NCBI GenBank assembly: GCA_934525325.1
Contig: CAKSZE010000020.1
Location: 1 to 26,601 of the forward strand
Source: an uncultured Faecalibacterium sp.
Lineage (GTDB): Bacteria > Bacillota > Clostridia > Oscillospirales > Ruminococcaceae
Reading direction: 5' to 3'
DNA length: 26,601 nucleotides
A program made the translations under genes and the position numbers. Numbering within the stretch: position 1 is the stretch's first letter; each line of letters starts with the position of its first letter. The notes under the pieces were generated by a model. The model did not search any database. It worked only from the letters and a program-made list of their open reading frames with translations, and was not told where the DNA came from. This document shows positions 21,611-26,601 of this stretch, piece after piece.

Positions 21611-23008
21611 ATGCAGATCTTCAACACCCTGACCCGCCAGAAGGAAGAATTTGTGCCGCAGGTGCCCGGTGAGTACCGCATCTATGTCTGCGGCCCTACC
21701 GTTTATAACTATATCCACATCGGCAACGCACGCCCGCTGATCGTATTCGACACCCTGCGCCGCTACCTTGAGTACCGCGGCAACAAGGTGATCTATGTTT
21801 CCAACATCACCGACATCGACGATAAGCTCATCAAGAAGGGTCAGGAGGAGGGCACCTCCATGAAGGAGGTCGCTCAGCGCTTTGAGGCCGAGTACCTCAA
21901 GGATGCCGCCGGTCTGAACTGCAAAAAGCCCACCGTCCAGCCCCGGGCTACCGAGCATATCCAGCAGATCCTGGACATCGTGAAGGACCTGATCGACTCC
22001 GGTCACGCCTACGTTGCCAAGAACGGCGACGTGTATTTCCGGGTGAAGAGCGACCCCGGCTACGGCAAGCTGAGCCACCTGAAGCTGGACGATCTGGAAA
22101 GCGGCAACCGCGAACTGCGCAGCCGCATGGACGACGACCTGAAGGAGGACCCCGCCGACTTTGCCGTGTGGAAGGCCGCAAAGCCCGGTGAGCCTGCATG
22201 GGAAAGCCCCTACGGCATGGGCCGCCCGGGCTGGCACATCGAGTGCAGCGCCATGAGCCGCACCCATCTGGGCAAGACCATCGACCTGCACTGCGGCGGT
22301 CAGGATCTGATCTTCCCCCACCACGAGAACGAGATCGCCCAGAGCGAGTGCGCCAACGGCTGCGAGTTTGCCCGCTACTGGATGCACAACGGCTTTATCA
22401 ACGTGGACAATCAGAAGATGTCCAAGAGCCTGCACAACTTCTTTACCGTGCGGGATGTGGCCAACCTCTACGGCTACGAGCCCATCCGCTACTTCATGCT
22501 GACCGCCGGCTACCGGATGCCCCTGAACTACACCGTAGACCTCATCGAGAGCTGCAAGAACAGTCTGGAGCGCCTGTACACCTGCCGTGAGAATCTGGAC
22601 TTTGCCCTGAGCAAGACCGACTTCGGCACCAACGAGACCCTGAAGGAAAAGGCCGCCGAGGCACGCACCAAGTTCTGCACCGCCATGGACGACGACCTGA
22701 ACACCCCGGATGCGCTGGCTGCCGTGTTTGATCTGGTCAAGGAGATCAACACCCTGTCCGCTGCTTCCAGCAAGGCTGCCCTGGAGACCGCTGCCGCCGC
22801 CTTTGACGAGATCACCGGTGTGCTGGGTCTGCTGTACAACCGCAAGAAGGACGAGGTGCCCGCCGAGGTGACTGAACTGGTGGAGAAGCGCGCTGCCGCC
22901 AAGAAGGCCAAGGACTGGGCCACCGCCGATGCCATCCGCGCACAGTTGACCGAACTGGGCTGGGCTGTCAAGGACACCGCACAGGGTCCCCAGCTGAGCA
23001 AGCTGTAA
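21611..23008 (+). CDS. cysS: Cysteinyl-tRNA synthetase
   Basis: 465 residues, matching E. coli CysRS (461). It charges tRNA-Cys with cysteine in the cytoplasm. Seen here: HIGN at 36-39 (class I HIGH motif), KMSKS at 269-273, and the zinc ligands Cys27 (YVCGPTVY), Cys212 (GWHIECSAM), His237 and the Glu of the following HENE, which match the known C28/C209/H234/E238 set. ATG 21611 has AAGGAG about 8 bases before it. The frame is open through the leader upstream, but that is the T-box RNA. It is a single-gene unit with its own promoter and T-box, followed by a family B repeat. Confidence 0.97.
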   Translation: MQIFNTLTRQKEEFVPQVPGEYRIYVCGPTVYNYIHIGNARPLIVFDTLRRYLEYRGNKVIYVSNITDIDDKLIKKGQEEGTSMKEVAQRFEAEYLKDAAGLNCKKPTVQPRATEHIQQILDIVKDLIDSGHAYVAKNGDVYFRVKSDPGYGKLSHLKLDDLESGNRELRSRMDDDLKEDPADFAVWKAAKPGEPAWESPYGMGRPGWHIECSAMSRTHLGKTIDLHCGGQDLIFPHHENEIAQSECANGCEFARYWMHNGFINVDNQKMSKSLHNFFTVRDVANLYGYEPIRYFMLTAGYRMPLNYTVDLIESCKNSLERLYTCRENLDFALSKTDFGTNETLKEKAAEARTKFCTAMDDDLNTPDALAAVFDLVKEINTLSAASSKAALETAAAAFDEITGVLGLLYNRKKDEVPAEVTELVEKRAAAKKAKDWATADAIRAQLTELGWAVKDTAQGPQLSKL

Positions 23009-23031
23009 GCTTTGCTCAGCTGGTAGGAGGA

Positions 23032-23287
23032 CCATTTTGAATGGTCTCCGCTGCTTACGGGTTGCGGCTCCCAGCATCCGCTTCGTGCCTTGGGCGGCAC
23101 TTGCGTCTTGCTGGCCGCTGCGCCAACAACTCCTCCCTGTTTCCGCCGCTGGCGGCGGTCGTCGTCGTTGCTAGCCATTTTCAGCGGAAGAATGATTTAG
23201 ATTTTCGGGACACCGGAGCGTCTGCGGACGCTCCGGTGTCCCTTTTTCACGGGAGGGGGCGCACGCGGCGGGCATTTTAAATCATCT
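23032..23287 (+). repeat. Family B palindromic repeat, copy 5 (enlarged left arm)
   Basis: It starts with CCATTTTGAATGG, ends with the inverse GGCATTTTAAATCAT, and holds a perfect 16-bp stem (23207-23222 with 23227-23242) around TGCG followed by CTTTTTCACGGGAGGGG. The left arm is about 120 bases longer than in the other copies and contains a GC-rich stretch before CAGCGGAAG at 23182. It lies between the convergent cysS and alcohol dehydrogenase genes. Confidence 0.75.
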
Positions 23288-23299
23288 GGCATAACCAGC

Positions 23300-23336
23300 A
23301 AAAGCCCCGCAGGGCGTTGTGCTCTGCGGGGCTTTT
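23300..23336. terminator. Bidirectional terminator between cysS and the alcohol dehydrogenase gene
   Basis: A 13-bp perfect stem (23300-23312 with 23324-23336) with A/T at its base, so that a short T run follows on either strand. It lies between convergent genes. Confidence 0.85.
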
Positions 23337-23370
23337 GACGCTAGGGGAGGTGTAACGAAGAAAGGACGGA

Positions 23371-24588
23371 TCAGAAATCCACCTCAGTATCGTAGTAGCA
23401 GCACTTGAGCAGCTTCTCCATCTCCTCCTGACTGGGCTGGCGGGGGTTGGAGCCGGTGCAGGCGTCGGCGATGGCGTTCTTGGCGATCTCGGGCAGACGC
23501 TCCAGGAACACATTCTCCGGCACAAAGCCCTGCTCGGTGGGGTAGGAGTCCGGACCGTAGTGCTGGATGCAGTGGGGGATGTTCAGCGCATCGTTCATGC
23601 CGCGCAGGTACTCAATGAGCAGCTTGACCTTTTCGTCATCGTTTGCGCCGCCCAGCTTCATCTCGTCCGCGATGACGCCGTAGCGCTTCTTGGCCTCGGG
23701 GTCCTTGGCGTTGAAGGCGATGACCTTGGGCAGGTACATGGCGTTGGCAGCACCGTGGATGATGTGTGCGCCGTAATCTGCAAAGGCAGCACCGGTCTTG
23801 TGTGCCATGGAGTGCACGATGCCCAGCAGTGCGTTGGAGAAAGCCATACCGGCAAGGCACTGTGCGTTGTGCATGGAGTCGCGCTTGGACATATCGCCGT
23901 TGTAGCTGTCCACCAGATCGCCCTGGATCATGCGGATGGCAAAGATGGCCAGCGGGTCGGTGTAGTCGCAGTGTGCGGTGGAAACATAGGCTTCGATGGC
24001 GTGGGTCATGGCGTCCATGCCGGTGTGGGCCACCAGCTTTTTGGGCATGGTCTCGGCCAGATCCGGGTCTACGATGGCCACGTCGGGCGTGATCTCAAAG
24101 TCCGCGATGGGGTACTTGATGCCCTTCTGGTAATCGGTGATGATGGAGAAAGCGGTCACCTCGGTAGCGGTGCCGGAGGTGGAGGAAATGGCGCAGAAGT
24201 GGGCCTTGCGGCGCAGCGGCGGGATGCCGAACACCTTGCACATCTCTTCAAAGGTGATCTCGGGATACTCGTACTTGATCCACATGGCCTTGGCGGCATC
24301 GATGGGAGAACCGCCGCCCATGGCGATGATCCAGTCCGGCTCGAATTTCAGCATGGCCTCAGCACCGCGCATGACGGTCTCCACCGAGGGATCGGGTTCG
24401 ATGCCTTCAAACAGTTCTACTTCCATGCCGGCTTCCTTCAGGTAGGAGACCGCACGATCCAGAAAGCCGAACCGCTTCATGGAGCCGCCGCCCACGCAGA
24501 CGATGGCCTTTTTGCCGGTAAAAGTCTTCAGGGCTTCCAAAGCGCCCTTGCCATGGTAAAGATCACGGGGCAGGGTAAAACGAGCCAT
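23371..24588 (-). CDS. Iron-containing alcohol dehydrogenase
   Basis: 405 residues from ATG 24588. It is a group III (Fe-ADH) enzyme that reduces an aldehyde or oxidises an alcohol with NAD(P)H; many fermenters use such enzymes to regenerate NAD+. Seen here: GGGSPIDAAKAMW at 91-103 (nucleotide-binding GGGS), SSTSGTATEVT at 135-145, and predicted Fe ligands Asp192 and His196 (MDAMTHAIEAY), His259 (VHSMAH) and His278 (HGAANA). It resembles the C-terminal half of bifunctional AdhE but stands alone. GGAGG lies 8 bases before the start; eight more in-frame codons upstream would cover the ribosome binding site. The promoter contains a palindrome. Substrate is not predictable; ethanol or butanol metabolism is likely. 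Confidence 0.92.
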   Translation of the reverse strand: MARFTLPRDLYHGKGALEALKTFTGKKAIVCVGGGSMKRFGFLDRAVSYLKEAGMEVELFEGIEPDPSVETVMRGAEAMLKFEPDWIIAMGGGSPIDAAKAMWIKYEYPEITFEEMCKVFGIPPLRRKAHFCAISSTSGTATEVTAFSIITDYQKGIKYPIADFEITPDVAIVDPDLAETMPKKLVAHTGMDAMTHAIEAYVSTAHCDYTDPLAIFAIRMIQGDLVDSYNGDMSKRDSMHNAQCLAGMAFSNALLGIVHSMAHKTGAAFADYGAHIIHGAANAMYLPKVIAFNAKDPEAKKRYGVIADEMKLGGANDDEKVKLLIEYLRGMNDALNIPHCIQHYGPDSYPTEQGFVPENVFLERLPEIAKNAIADACTGSNPRQPSQEEMEKLLKCCYYDTEVDF

Positions 24589-24653
24589 AGTAGTTACCTC
24601 CAAAAGTTCCAATACTCTCTATGCGGCCAGACTGCCGCCAAATGCATTATGTT

Positions 24654-24683
24654 AATTGTATAACAATTGGACAGCAACATCAA
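24654..24683 (-). promoter_or_regulatory. Alcohol dehydrogenase promoter with overlapping palindrome
   Basis: Read on the minus strand: TTGATG (24683-24678), 17-bp spacer, TACAAT (24660-24655). A perfect inverted repeat AATTGT-N3-ACAATT (24654-24668) covers the -10 and the adjoining spacer, a classic place for a repressor site. The leader would be about 60 bases. Confidence 0.5.
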
Positions 24684-24761
24684 TTGACGGCGGCGGAAGA
24701 AAGTTTCCGCTGCTTTTGGGCAGAGTAGACAACCAGATGGATGCAACAAAAGATCGCAAAC

Positions 24762-24796
24762 AAAAAACACCCCGAAGTCCTAAGACTTCGAGGTGT
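24762..24796 (-). terminator. Terminator of the tRNA-Asp/tRNA-Thr unit
   Basis: On the minus strand a 13-bp stem (24796-24784 with 24779-24767) and a TTAG loop are followed by a T run (24767-24762). It begins 7 bases after the tRNA-Thr end. Confidence 0.88.
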
Positions 24797-24803
24797 CTGC
24801 GCA

Positions 24804-24879
<76 letters not shown>

Positions 24880-24882
24880 AAA

Positions 24883-24959
24883 TGGCGACCCGGATCGGGC
24901 TCGAACCGACGACCCCCAGCGTGACAGGCTGGTGCTCTAACCAACTGAGCTACCGGGCC
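24883..24959 (-). tRNA. tRNA-Asp (anticodon GTC)
   Basis: 77 bases with encoded CCA. Acceptor stem GGCCCGG/CCGGGTC (one G-T pair), discriminator G, anticodon stem CCAGC/GCTGG around CTGTCAC (anticodon GTC), T-loop TTCGAGC. It is the first tRNA of the two-tRNA unit and has a consensus promoter upstream. Confidence 0.96.
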
Positions 24960-25005
24960 ATGATCGCTCAAGTTCGTGCGGTATCTTACCGCGGGAACGT
25001 GCTCT

Positions 25006-25034
25006 ATTATATCGGAAAGTCGGTCTGTTGTCAA
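25006..25034 (-). promoter_or_regulatory. Promoter of the tRNA-Asp/tRNA-Thr unit
   Basis: Full consensus on the minus strand: TTGACA (25034-25029), 17-bp spacer, TATAAT (25011-25006), as expected for a stable-RNA gene. It lies about 47 bases before tRNA-Asp. Confidence 0.92.
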
Positions 25035-25080
25035 GCACAAATTTGCGGAAAATGCAATTTTTTGCAAAAGCGGGTAAAGA

Positions 25081-25132
25081 CCCCTTCCGTCTGCTCCCTT
25101 TGGTCGCAGCCACCTTCCCCAAGGGGACGGCT
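25081..25132 (+). repeat. Family A half-element (diverged)
   Basis: CCCCTTCCGTCTGCTCCC, then TTTGGTCGCAGCCACC and a CTTCCCC/GGGGACGG-type hairpin. It resembles the left end of the copy at 17201 and directly abuts a complete element that starts at 25133. Confidence 0.6.
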
Positions 25133-25296
25133 GAACTCCCTCAGTCAAAACCTGCCGGTTTTGCCAGCTCCCTCTGGGAGGGAGCCTCTGGCGCGTCCGC
25201 AAGCTTTGCACTTTAGCCGGAAACTTTACCGCTATGCCAAAGGCCCCATCCTAGAGTGGGCTGGCTGCGACCAACGGGAGCAGACTGGGGGAGTTC
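25133..25296. mobile_element. MITE-like family A element (complete)
   Basis: 164 bases. GAACTCCCTCAGTC at the left end is matched by the inverse GACTGGGGGAGTTC at the right (25283-25296). The left half repeats the 5476 and 26418 copies, with hairpins CAAAACC/GGTTTTG and GCTCCCTC/GAGGGAGC; the right half resembles the inverse of the 17201 end (GGCTGCGACC...GGGAGCAGACTG). It has no coding capacity. It lies between the tRNA-Trp terminator and the tRNA-Asp promoter. Confidence 0.75.
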
Positions 25297-25335
25297 AAAA
25301 AAACAAAACGCACAAGTTCCGAAGAACCTGTGCGT
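25297..25335 (-). terminator. Terminator of tRNA-Trp
   Basis: On the minus strand a 12-bp stem (25335-25324 with 25319-25308, one wobble) with a TTCG loop is followed by TTTTGTTTTTTT. It begins 2 bases after the tRNA end. Confidence 0.88.
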
Positions 25336-25337
25336 CA

Positions 25338-25413
25338 TGGCAGGGGTAGTAAGTTTCGAACTCACGGCACGCGGTTTTGGAGACCGCTGCTCTACCAGCT
25401 GAGCTATACCCCT
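25338..25413 (-). tRNA. tRNA-Trp (anticodon CCA)
   Basis: 76 bases with encoded CCA. Acceptor stem AGGGGTA/TACCCCT, discriminator G, anticodon stem GCGGT/ACCGC around CTCCAAA (anticodon CCA), T-loop TTCGAAA. It is a single-gene unit with its own promoter and terminator. Confidence 0.96.
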
Positions 25414-25438
25414 ATATACATTCGCTGAATGCTTGATT

Positions 25439-25467
25439 ATTATAGCCGATGCAAAGGGGAATGTCAA
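25439..25467 (-). promoter_or_regulatory. Promoter of tRNA-Trp
   Basis: Full consensus on the minus strand: TTGACA (25467-25462), 17-bp spacer, TATAAT (25444-25439), about 25 bases before the tRNA. It lies in the short gap after the Rrf2 gene stop. Confidence 0.92.
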
Positions 25468-25480
25468 GCCTTATTTTTAC

Positions 25481-25951
25481 TTATTTCTCATTTTTCGCGC
25501 CGCCGCAGCTGCAGCAGTTCTCCTGCGCGTCAGAATCCGGTGCGGGCAGCTGGCTTGCCAGCTGTTCCAGTGTGACGCTGTCGATATACTGGTTGATCAC
25601 CTCGTCCAGCCCGGCCCAAAACGGCAGGGTAAAGCACTGCTCGGACATGGGGCACTCGTTGGTCACGCTGCCAAGGCACGGAATGGGTGCTACGCTGCCC
25701 TCGATGGCGCGCAGGATCTCGCCGGCGGTGTAGTCGGCGGGGTCTTTCGTCAGGCGGTAGCCGCCCTGACTGCCCCGCTCGCTCTTGACCAGCCCCACCC
25801 GCGCCAGCGGGGTGACGATCTGCTCCAGATATTTCAGGCTCAGGTTCTGCCGCTCGCTGATCTCCTTCAGGCTGACGGTGGTGCCCGGCGCATAGCGCGC
25901 CAACTCTGCCATCAGGCGCAGGGCGTAGCGGCTCTTGGTGGAAAATTTCAT
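25481..25951 (-). CDS. Rrf2 family transcriptional regulator (IscR/CymR-like)
   Basis: 156 residues from ATG 25951. The N-terminal winged helix is clear: MKFSTKSRYALRLMAELARY, LKEISERQNLSLKYLEQI (recognition helix, about 29-45) and SERGSQGGYRL (the wing, 57-67). Cys92, Cys100 and Cys106 (C-x7-C-x5-C) lie where IscR has its three [2Fe-2S] ligands, so Fe-S or redox sensing is likely. The tail adds CCSCGG (146-151), three more cysteines. AAGGAGAGG precedes the start; the frame is open far upstream but enters the divergent rhodanese. It is divergent from a rhodanese gene with only 132 bases between, so it may control that gene and sulfur or Fe-S metabolism (inference). Confidence 0.9.
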   Translation of the reverse strand: MKFSTKSRYALRLMAELARYAPGTTVSLKEISERQNLSLKYLEQIVTPLARVGLVKSERGSQGGYRLTKDPADYTAGEILRAIEGSVAPIPCLGSVTNECPMSEQCFTLPFWAGLDEVINQYIDSVTLEQLASQLPAPDSDAQENCCSCGGAKNEK

Positions 25952-25978
25952 GGTCGTCCTCTCCTTGCTGTATTTCAT

Positions 25979-26007
25979 AGTATAGCACGTTACTCGGATT
26001 TTGCAAA
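25979..26007 (-). promoter_or_regulatory. Promoter of the Rrf2 gene
   Basis: Read on the minus strand: TTTGCA (26007-26002), 17-bp spacer ending in TGC, then TATACT (25984-25979), an extended -10. It is back to back with the rhodanese promoter, 11 bases apart, so one bound regulator could act on both. Confidence 0.6.
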
Positions 26008-26018
26008 GGAGAAACCTC

Positions 26019-26047
26019 TTGTGCAAACAAAAAAGGTCTGCTATCAT
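26019..26047 (+). promoter_or_regulatory. Promoter of the rhodanese gene
   Basis: TTGTGC at 26019-26024, 17-bp spacer ending in TGC, then TATCAT at 26042-26047 (extended -10). It lies 36 bases before the start at 26084. Confidence 0.6.
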
Positions 26048-26083
26048 AGGATGGAACAGAACGTATCTTTGAGGAGTGAGAGT

Positions 26084-26407
26084 ATGACAGAAAAGATCAC
26101 CGCCGCAGACGCCATCCGTCTGCTGGATTCCGGCAAGGCCGTGGCTGTGGATGTGCGCGAGCCGGACGAATACGCCGTAGGGCACATCCCCGGGGCAAAA
26201 TTGCTGCCGCTGGGGCAGGTCATCGACCGTGCCGCCGAGGTGCTGCCGGACAAAAACGCCCTGTGGCTGGTGTACTGCCGCACCGGACGCCGCAGCGCCG
26301 ATGCCGTGCAAAAGCTGGAAGCCCTTGGCTACACCGACCTGCGGGACCTCGGCGGCATTTTAAGCTGGCCCTACGAGATCGAGGGCGATTTTGAGGGGCA
26401 TTTTTAA
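26084..26407 (+). CDS. Single-domain rhodanese-like protein (sulfurtransferase)
   Basis: 107 residues, the size of PspE/GlpE-type single rhodaneses. Seen here: VDVREPDEYAVGHIPGAKLLP at 22-42 (the DVRE and GHIPGA hallmarks) and the active-site loop CRTGRRS at 65-71 with catalytic Cys65. Such enzymes carry sulfane sulfur as a persulfide to acceptors such as cyanide, thioredoxin or Fe-S and thiolation systems. There is no signal peptide, so it acts in the cytoplasm. GAGGAG lies 7 bases before ATG 26084. It is divergent from an Rrf2 regulator with predicted cluster cysteines. A family A repeat begins 10 bases after the stop. Confidence 0.92.
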   Translation: MTEKITAADAIRLLDSGKAVAVDVREPDEYAVGHIPGAKLLPLGQVIDRAAEVLPDKNALWLVYCRTGRRSADAVQKLEALGYTDLRDLGGILSWPYEIEGDFEGHF

Positions 26408-26417
26408 AACCGGGCTT

Positions 26418-26601
26418 AACTCCCTCAGTCAAAACCTGACGGTTTTGCCAGCTCCCTCGGGGAGGGAGCCTCTGGCGCGCCCGGAAGGTTTGCGATTTAG
26501 CCGGGAAGTTCCTACTTGCCGCATGCGTGCAAAGACGCTCCGCTGGGCCAGAGGCAGGGAGGGGTGTTCCGACTCCCCCCTCCCTACCTCTGGACTCCAC
26601 C
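26418..26601 (+). repeat. Family A element, cut by the window end, with a large terminal hairpin
   Basis: It starts AACTCCCTCAGTC, with the CAAAACC/GGTTTTG and CTCCCTC/GAGGGAG hairpins as at 5476. After TCTGGCGCGCCCGG the sequence diverges and ends in a 17-bp hairpin with one mismatch (26548-26564 with 26577-26593). No gene was seen after 26407. Confidence 0.65.

Noticed and set aside
21476..23077. A long open frame antisense to cysS
   Set aside because: It opposes a conserved synthetase and crosses the T-box; there is no sign of real coding.
24654..24668. Rex operator at the alcohol dehydrogenase promoter
   Set aside because: AATTGT-N3-ACAATT contains TTGT and ACAA, but the spacing is far shorter than in Rex sites.

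Overview
The window looks like chromosomal DNA from a GC-rich, strictly fermentative gut Firmicute, most probably an Oscillospiraceae/Ruminococcaceae member close to Faecalibacterium. This is inferred from several things seen together: strong AGGAGG-type ribosome binding sites, consensus sigma-A promoters, a Cys T-box leader, a DUF896 protein, an Rrf2 regulator, pyruvate formate-lyase, and many short palindromic intergenic repeats. No phage, plasmid, transposase or CRISPR signal was seen.

Layout. 1-1760: end of a branched-chain amino acid ABC ATPase gene, then asnA. 1810-4200: purA and a degV-family gene on the minus strand behind one promoter. 4248-5758: two classes of repeats around a DUF896 gene and queH. 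5761-6900: an MFS transporter (minus). 7044-11519: a minus-strand operon of two paralogous acyl/aminoacyl-AMP ligases, a stand-alone carrier protein and a stand-alone condensation-domain protein. Divergent from it, 11896-15511: a membrane acyltransferase (family 3), a coiled-coil protein and a glycosyltransferase with a degenerate GT2-like N-terminus. 15693-17193: a flippase-like integral membrane protein and a small membrane-anchored protein. 17946-20937: pflB-pflA. 21274-23008: promoter, Cys T-box and cysS. 23371-24588: iron-dependent alcohol dehydrogenase (minus). 24804-25413: tRNA-Thr, tRNA-Asp and tRNA-Trp (minus). 25481-26407: an Rrf2 regulator divergent from a rhodanese.

How the genes may work together. 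The 5.8-17.2 kb block has the logic of a small acyl-transfer pathway: ligase, carrier protein, condensation enzyme, with an exporter downstream and a membrane acyltransferase, glycosyltransferase and flippase-like protein next door. It resembles no canonical NRPS, PKS or Dlt locus I can name, and it is the best candidate here for an undescribed system. The 17.9-24.6 kb block is fermentative (pyruvate to formate plus acetyl-CoA, and an alcohol dehydrogenase); both genes have palindromic candidate operators.

The other notable theme is intergenic. Family B is a repeat built around a perfect 16-bp stem with a 4-nt TGCG/CGCA loop; the geometry is constant in five copies while the stem sequence changes on both arms. 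Family A is a roughly 160-bp MITE-like element with terminal inverted CTCCCTCAGTC-type arms. These fill most of the larger gaps between genes.
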